Shown piece by piece: positions 4,710 to 6,736 of a stretch of 6,736 nucleotides of DNA. The stretch is from contig CAZMPG010000047.1 in NCBI GenBank assembly GCA_964568345.1, forward strand, positions 1-6,736, written 5' to 3'. Made by a program: the position numbers and the translations under genes. This DNA is from UBA12088 sp964568345 (GTDB lineage: Bacteria > Patescibacteriota > Minisyncoccia > Phycocordibacterales > UBA12088). Position 1 is the stretch's first letter; each line of letters begins with the position of its first letter. Below the pieces are notes generated by a model. It was not told the origin of the DNA, made no database searches, and worked only from the letters and a program-made list of their open reading frames with translations.

Positions 4710-5531
4710 TTATGTCACATTATCAATATCCTCGAGCGAAACCGCGCTCTCGGGCTCGCCACGTTCTTGTGCGGCCTCCCACGCAAGGGTAAACAATGCA
4801 CGTATCAGGCGTGCAATATCCGCGTGCTCGATCAATACGCTGACCGGTGGTTCGCGGAACGACGTAATGACAACCTTGTTTTCATAGATAGAGATATCAC
4901 CGTCAAAATCGAGTTCTTTTTTGAAGGTGACCCACCGTGCCTTCCTATATTTCTGAGTGTCGTGCACGCCCTTGATGGGTCCTCTCGTTGATGTGTACAG
5001 TACCTCAATCCATATTTTTTGTCGTACCCGTGAAGAAGTGCCGGAGTAGAGGCCCGGGAAACGTCGCAGGAGACAATCGAGGTCGGTGAACGATACACCA
5101 CCCTCGTTTTTTGAGGTCTGTACTTCTTTCAAAAGCTCACGGAGCCCCTCCTCACCCTCGAAGTACCGCACGACCGGCCGTGTGCCGCGGGAAAGGTGGG
5201 TGTGGCGGAGTTCTTCGATAGCGCCGTGCGTCTCCTCTTCGGCGCGGAGCACCTCCTGTTTGCGCTCCTCGAGGATACGCTCGAGCTTGATGGGGTCTTC
5301 TGGGTAGAAGAGCTGCTTCGTGCCGCCGGTTTTGGTCTTGGTCGCTGCGGTGCTCACGAGCCCGCGCTTCATGAGGCTGTCGAGCACGGTGTAGACGGTG
5401 CCGCGCTTCACCTTCGCTTGGGTGCTCACTGTTTGCGCATTTGCACCCCCAAGAGCCAGGAGCGTGAGGTACACCGCCGCCTCTTTGTCGGAGAGGCCGA
5501 GCGACTGGAGCACCTGTGCATGGCCTGCCAT
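4710..5531 (-). CDS. TrmB-family transcriptional regulator
   Basis: A 273-residue protein starting MAGHAQVLQSLGLSDKEA. Residues 5-60 form a winged helix-turn-helix of the TrmB type (LGLSDKEAAVYLTLLALGG, then a recognition helix around VKRGTVYTVLDSLMKRGLV). Residues 80-110 are a charged coiled coil for dimerisation, and about 118-258 resemble the PLD-like effector domain of TrmB proteins (RYFEGEEGLRELLKEV, IEVLYTSTRGP, DISIYENKVVITSF). Such proteins bind DNA as dimers; those with sugar-binding C-termini sense sugars, but the ligand here is unknown. The start at 5531 follows a TATACT box by six bases, suggesting a leaderless mRNA. The frame extends 30 codons further upstream into the promoter region, which I judge untranslated. 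It is divergent from the RNA promoters at 5690 and 5846. Confidence 0.88.
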   Translation of the reverse strand: MAGHAQVLQSLGLSDKEAAVYLTLLALGGANAQTVSTQAKVKRGTVYTVLDSLMKRGLVSTAATKTKTGGTKQLFYPEDPIKLERILEERKQEVLRAEEETHGAIEELRHTHLSRGTRPVVRYFEGEEGLRELLKEVQTSKNEGGVSFTDLDCLLRRFPGLYSGTSSRVRQKIWIEVLYTSTRGPIKGVHDTQKYRKARWVTFKKELDFDGDISIYENKVVITSFREPPVSVLIEHADIARLIRALFTLAWEAAQERGEPESAVSLEDIDNVT

Positions 5532-5537
5532 AGCGGC

Positions 5538-5543
5538 AGTATA
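5538..5543 (-). promoter_or_regulatory. Leaderless -10 box of the TrmB gene
   Basis: TATACT on the minus strand, six bases (GCCGCT) before the ATG at 5531, the same spacing as for mntA and the GIY-YIG gene. A poor -35 match, TTTCGC, lies 17 bases upstream. Confidence 0.5.
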
Positions 5544-5576
5544 CCGCACAAGCGCGCAGAGCGAAACCGCGCGGTG

Positions 5577-5605
5577 TGTAGCAGTACTGTTGCTACAGTA
5601 TAGCA
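5577..5605 (-). promoter_or_regulatory. Upstream promoter and palindromic operator of the TrmB gene
   Basis: TGCTATACT (5597-5605, minus strand) is a strong extended -10. Immediately downstream, covering its expected start point, is an inverted repeat TGTAGCA 5577-5583 / TGCTACA 5591-5597 with a 7-base centre that itself holds CAGTACTG. A palindrome at this position is a classic operator site. Autorepression by the TrmB protein is an inference. Confidence 0.45.
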
Positions 5606-5689
5606 AAAACAAAGAAGTCATAATATCTATGTATATAAACGTAAAAATGTGAAATAAATGAAGCTATTTCAATATAGTGCTGAATGTGA

Positions 5690-5718
5690 TTGACAAGAAT
5701 ATCGTGCCATGCTACACT
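5690..5718 (+). promoter_or_regulatory. Strong sigma-70 promoter P1
   Basis: A perfect TTGACA (5690-5695), a 17-base spacer and TACACT (5713-5718) with TGC forming an extended -10. The 80 bases upstream are very AT-rich. Start of transcription is expected near 5725. No gene follows on this strand, so it probably drives a non-coding RNA. Confidence 0.75.
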
Positions 5719-5724
5719 AGGGGA

Positions 5725-5786
5725 AGCTACAGAGAGCACGGGTGGCAGCAGGAAGCTGTCACCAGGCTCCAGCAGTGCGTGTTTTT
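5725..5786 (+). ncRNA. Candidate small RNA from promoter P1
   Basis: About 60 bases between the expected start of P1 and a run of five Ts (5782-5786). A 9-bp stem GGTGGCAGC 5741-5749 with GCTGTCACC 5755-5763 encloses an AGGAA loop; its one wobble (G5745 with T5759) pairs only in plus-strand RNA. CACG 5737-5740 can pair with CGTG 5778-5781 right before the T run, giving a closed, terminator-like end. No reading frame is present. It lacks the conserved core of SRP RNA, and I assign no family. Ends are estimates. Confidence 0.5.
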
Positions 5787-5845
5787 GAAACTATGGCTCT
5801 ACCAAGCCGCGCTTATATAAAAAACAGGCACCATGCTGGAGATGC

Positions 5846-5874
5846 TTGACAAAAAAGTAAAACCGTGCTACGCT
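5846..5874 (+). promoter_or_regulatory. Strong sigma-70 promoter P2
   Basis: TTGACA (5846-5851), 17-base spacer, TACGCT (5869-5874) with a TGC extension. The block from the extended -10 to the start region (TGCTACGCTAGGAGAAG) matches that of P1 at 15 of 17 positions, so the two are duplicates or under the same selection. Confidence 0.75.
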
Positions 5875-5881
5875 AGGAGAA

Positions 5882-6043
5882 GACTGGAGGCAGCGTGACG
5901 GTGATGAGGCAGGGCGCATAAGTTATACAACAATCGCCCCATGTGCTCGTCCTCGTCACGCTACCGCCACAGAGGCGGAGGGTTCTTTCAAACACGGAGG
6001 TAAGCGGCGTGCTGCCGCACACCCTGATCCCTCACTTTCTTTT
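5882..6043 (+). ncRNA. Candidate structured RNA from promoter P2
   Basis: A foldable stretch of about 160 bases. The 5' part is a long rod: AGCGTGACG 5892-5900 with CGTCACGCT 5954-5962, GATGAG 5903-5908 with CTCGTC 5946-5951 (one T-G wobble that suits plus-strand RNA), and GGGCG 5912-5916 with CGCCC 5935-5939, capped by an 18-base A/T-rich loop. Next come CCGCC 5964-5968/GGCGG 5974-5978 and GCGGC 6004-6008/GCCGC 6014-6018. GGGT 5980-5983 can pair with ACCC 6021-6024, and a CTTTCTTTT tail ends near 6043. The tail overlaps the end of the GIY-YIG gene in antisense. It has no coding potential and matches no known family that I can name; the ends are estimates. Confidence 0.5.
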
Positions 6044-6047
6044 GTGT
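6028..6047 (+). repeat. Left arm of 20-bp inverted repeat
   Basis: TCCCTCACTTTCTTTTGTGT, perfectly inverted at 6310-6329. It covers the last codons and the stop of the minus-strand GIY-YIG gene. It is also the T-rich tail of the P2 RNA candidate. Confidence 0.75.
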
Positions 6048-6295
6048 AATGAGTGGTAGAGGCGATTCTTGAGGTGGCCGATGCCCTGTGCGTGGTTCTT
6101 GAGCCCTTGCTCGCGAACACGCGCATCGGTCTCAGAGCAAAATGCTTCGTAATACACAAGTTCCCATGGAGCCCCTCGACTTGTGTATTGTGATTGGCCA
6201 GCATTGTGCTCACTCAAGCGTCTTCGCAGATCTGCTGAATACCCAATGTACATCTTATCTGTACTTTGACTGTAAAGCAGATAGACGTAGAACAT
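6032..6295 (-). CDS. GIY-YIG nuclease domain protein (YhbQ/UPF0213-like)
   Basis: An 87-residue single-domain protein starting MFYVYLLYSQ, the normal size for stand-alone GIY-YIG proteins. The first motif is YVYLL (Y3/Y5), the second Y16-I-G18, followed by the R24-R25 helix (DLRRRLSEHN) and the acidic catalytic position E50 in VYYEAF; the DAR.RE..LK segment at 57-66 is typical. Family members cut DNA or RNA with a metal ion; the cellular role of these small ones is largely unknown. The ATG lies six bases after TGA-TATGCT, so the gene is probably leaderless. It is framed by a perfect 20-bp inverted repeat, which is unusual and could mark a small mobile cassette or a shared regulatory sequence. 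Confidence 0.88.
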   Translation of the reverse strand: MFYVYLLYSQSTDKMYIGYSADLRRRLSEHNAGQSQYTSRGAPWELVYYEAFCSETDARVREQGLKNHAQGIGHLKNRLYHSLHKRK

Positions 6296-6301
6296 ACTCG
6301 C

Positions 6302-6310
6302 AGCATATCA
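6302..6310 (-). promoter_or_regulatory. Extended -10 of the GIY-YIG gene
   Basis: TGATATGCT on the minus strand, six bases (GCGAGT) before the ATG at 6295. The right arm of the inverted repeat lies directly upstream and would cover the spacer and -35 region. Confidence 0.5.
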
Positions 6311-6329
6311 CACAAAAGAAAGTGAGGGA
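6310..6329 (-). repeat. Right arm of 20-bp inverted repeat
   Basis: Perfect reverse complement of 6028-6047; three more inward bases continue with one mismatch. No matching short direct repeats flank the two arms, so a transposon-type target duplication is not visible. Confidence 0.75.
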
Positions 6330-6335
6330 CGGTGA

Positions 6336-6736
6336 CCTACAGCCGGCAAGTGTAGGCAAGAAGAGGTGTGTGCGGAAAAACGGTGCGATGCTGCCTCGTT
6401 TGCAAGAGGTGCGCGCATCACGTAGTCGGCAAGCAAGCAAACCGAACCGATGAACGATGCTCTGTCTATAAGGCGAGCGCACTTCGACCGGCTTCACCTC
6501 GCCAAAGTGCAGCAATGCACGATGGCGGGTTCGTAAGGAGATCGGCCGCCCATGAAAGACCTAAACCAGCTTTCGCGAGCGGAAATGTCCTTTCGAGACA
6601 TTCTATTCCTTGAGGAGGGAAGAATCCGAGGCGCACAATAGTGCGCGTCCGTAGGGATCTGTGTGCAGTGGCGCACAGCCCGGACCTTGTCAAACAAGCG
6701 AGCGAAAGCGCCGCACGGCGCTGGAGCGAGCTTCAT
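6336..6736 (+). ncRNA. Gene-free region, possible large structured RNA (partial)
   Basis: No convincing gene on either strand, but helices fill the region. Hairpins are 6336-6341/6351-6356, 6387-6391/6415-6419 with inner 6394-6397/6406-6409, GGCGG 6524-6528/CCGCC 6545-6549, and 6584-6589/6597-6602. There is an H-type pseudoknot: GGCGAG 6472-6477 with CTCGCC 6498-6503, interlocked with GCACTT 6479-6484 and AAGTGC 6505-6510. Three abutting elements follow: 6631-6646 (GCGCAC, AATA loop), 6647-6651/6681-6685 around 6660-6666/6671-6677, and 6686-6698; then 6707-6712/6717-6722. A T-G wobble (T6664/G6673) favours plus-strand RNA. I could not match RNase P, tmRNA or an intron. It may continue past the window. 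Confidence 0.35.

Noticed and set aside
5725..5786. SRP (4.5S) RNA, because of the GGAA in a hairpin loop and AGCAG sequences
   Set aside because: The loop is five bases in an unbroken stem; the asymmetric internal loops and GGTCAGG/AGCAG core of SRP helix 8 are missing.
6430..6480. tmRNA tag region, because GCAAAC is followed by an open stretch and a pseudoknot
   Set aside because: There is no LAA-type tag end with a stop codon and no tRNA-like acceptor domain in the window.
6600..6736. RNase P RNA, because GGAAGAATCCGAG resembles the conserved GNAANNUCCGNG block and GGTCCGGGCTG occurs on the minus strand
   Set aside because: The first needs an extra base or a mismatch, the second lacks a CCCGG partner for helix P4, and the other conserved blocks (ACAGNRA, GGTAAGAG) are not seen.
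1..6736. CRISPR array, tRNA genes or insertion sequences
   Set aside because: No regularly spaced repeats, no T-arm plus acceptor pairing, and no transposase were found; the only longer repeat is the 20-bp inverted pair.

Overview
The window is bacterial DNA that most resembles a member of the Patescibacteria (CPR), probably Parcubacteria-like. This is an inference from gene content and gene style: compact genes, a TrmB-type regulator, a stand-alone GIY-YIG nuclease, a HepT/MntA pair, and several genes that look leaderless (extended -10 box six bases before the ATG, no Shine-Dalgarno). TGA is used as a stop, which argues against the Gracilibacteria/Absconditabacteria code.

Bases 1-1854 (plus strand). 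After a terminator at the left edge come three small genes, each with a strong Shine-Dalgarno and a long hairpin-rich leader: a zinc-ribbon protein (270-503), a small acidic protein (682-870) sharing an A-S-x-E-E-A-I-E motif with the first, and a secreted 162-residue protein (1366-1854). The leader of the secreted protein contains a complete type III hammerhead ribozyme core (about 1235-1283) that closely resembles the sTRSV hammerhead. It overlaps a competing helix that would abolish its stem III. This is the most striking item in the window.

Bases 1855-2889. Stacked hairpins separate convergent genes. A minus-strand operon follows, encoding the MntA-type nucleotidyltransferase antitoxin and the HepT-type HEPN RNase toxin, overlapping by ATGA.

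Bases 2881-4709 (plus strand). An unrecognised 418-residue protein with a possible PD-(D/E)XK-like core is divergent from mntA. A 70-residue helical protein follows, then a run of four hairpins including a strong intrinsic terminator.

Bases 4710-5605 (minus strand). A TrmB-family regulator has a leaderless promoter, plus a second upstream promoter with a palindrome at its start point that could be an autoregulatory operator.

Bases 5606-6031. This is a gene-free stretch with two near-identical strong promoters (TTGACA, 17-base spacer, TGCTAC[A/G]CT), each followed by a foldable non-coding segment. These are two small-RNA candidates.

Bases 6028-6736. A minus-strand GIY-YIG nuclease gene is framed by a perfect 20-bp inverted repeat. 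Beyond it lie about 400 gene-free bases packed with adjoining helices and an H-type pseudoknot, which may be a large structured RNA cut off by the window edge. Identities of all RNA candidates except the hammerhead are unknown.
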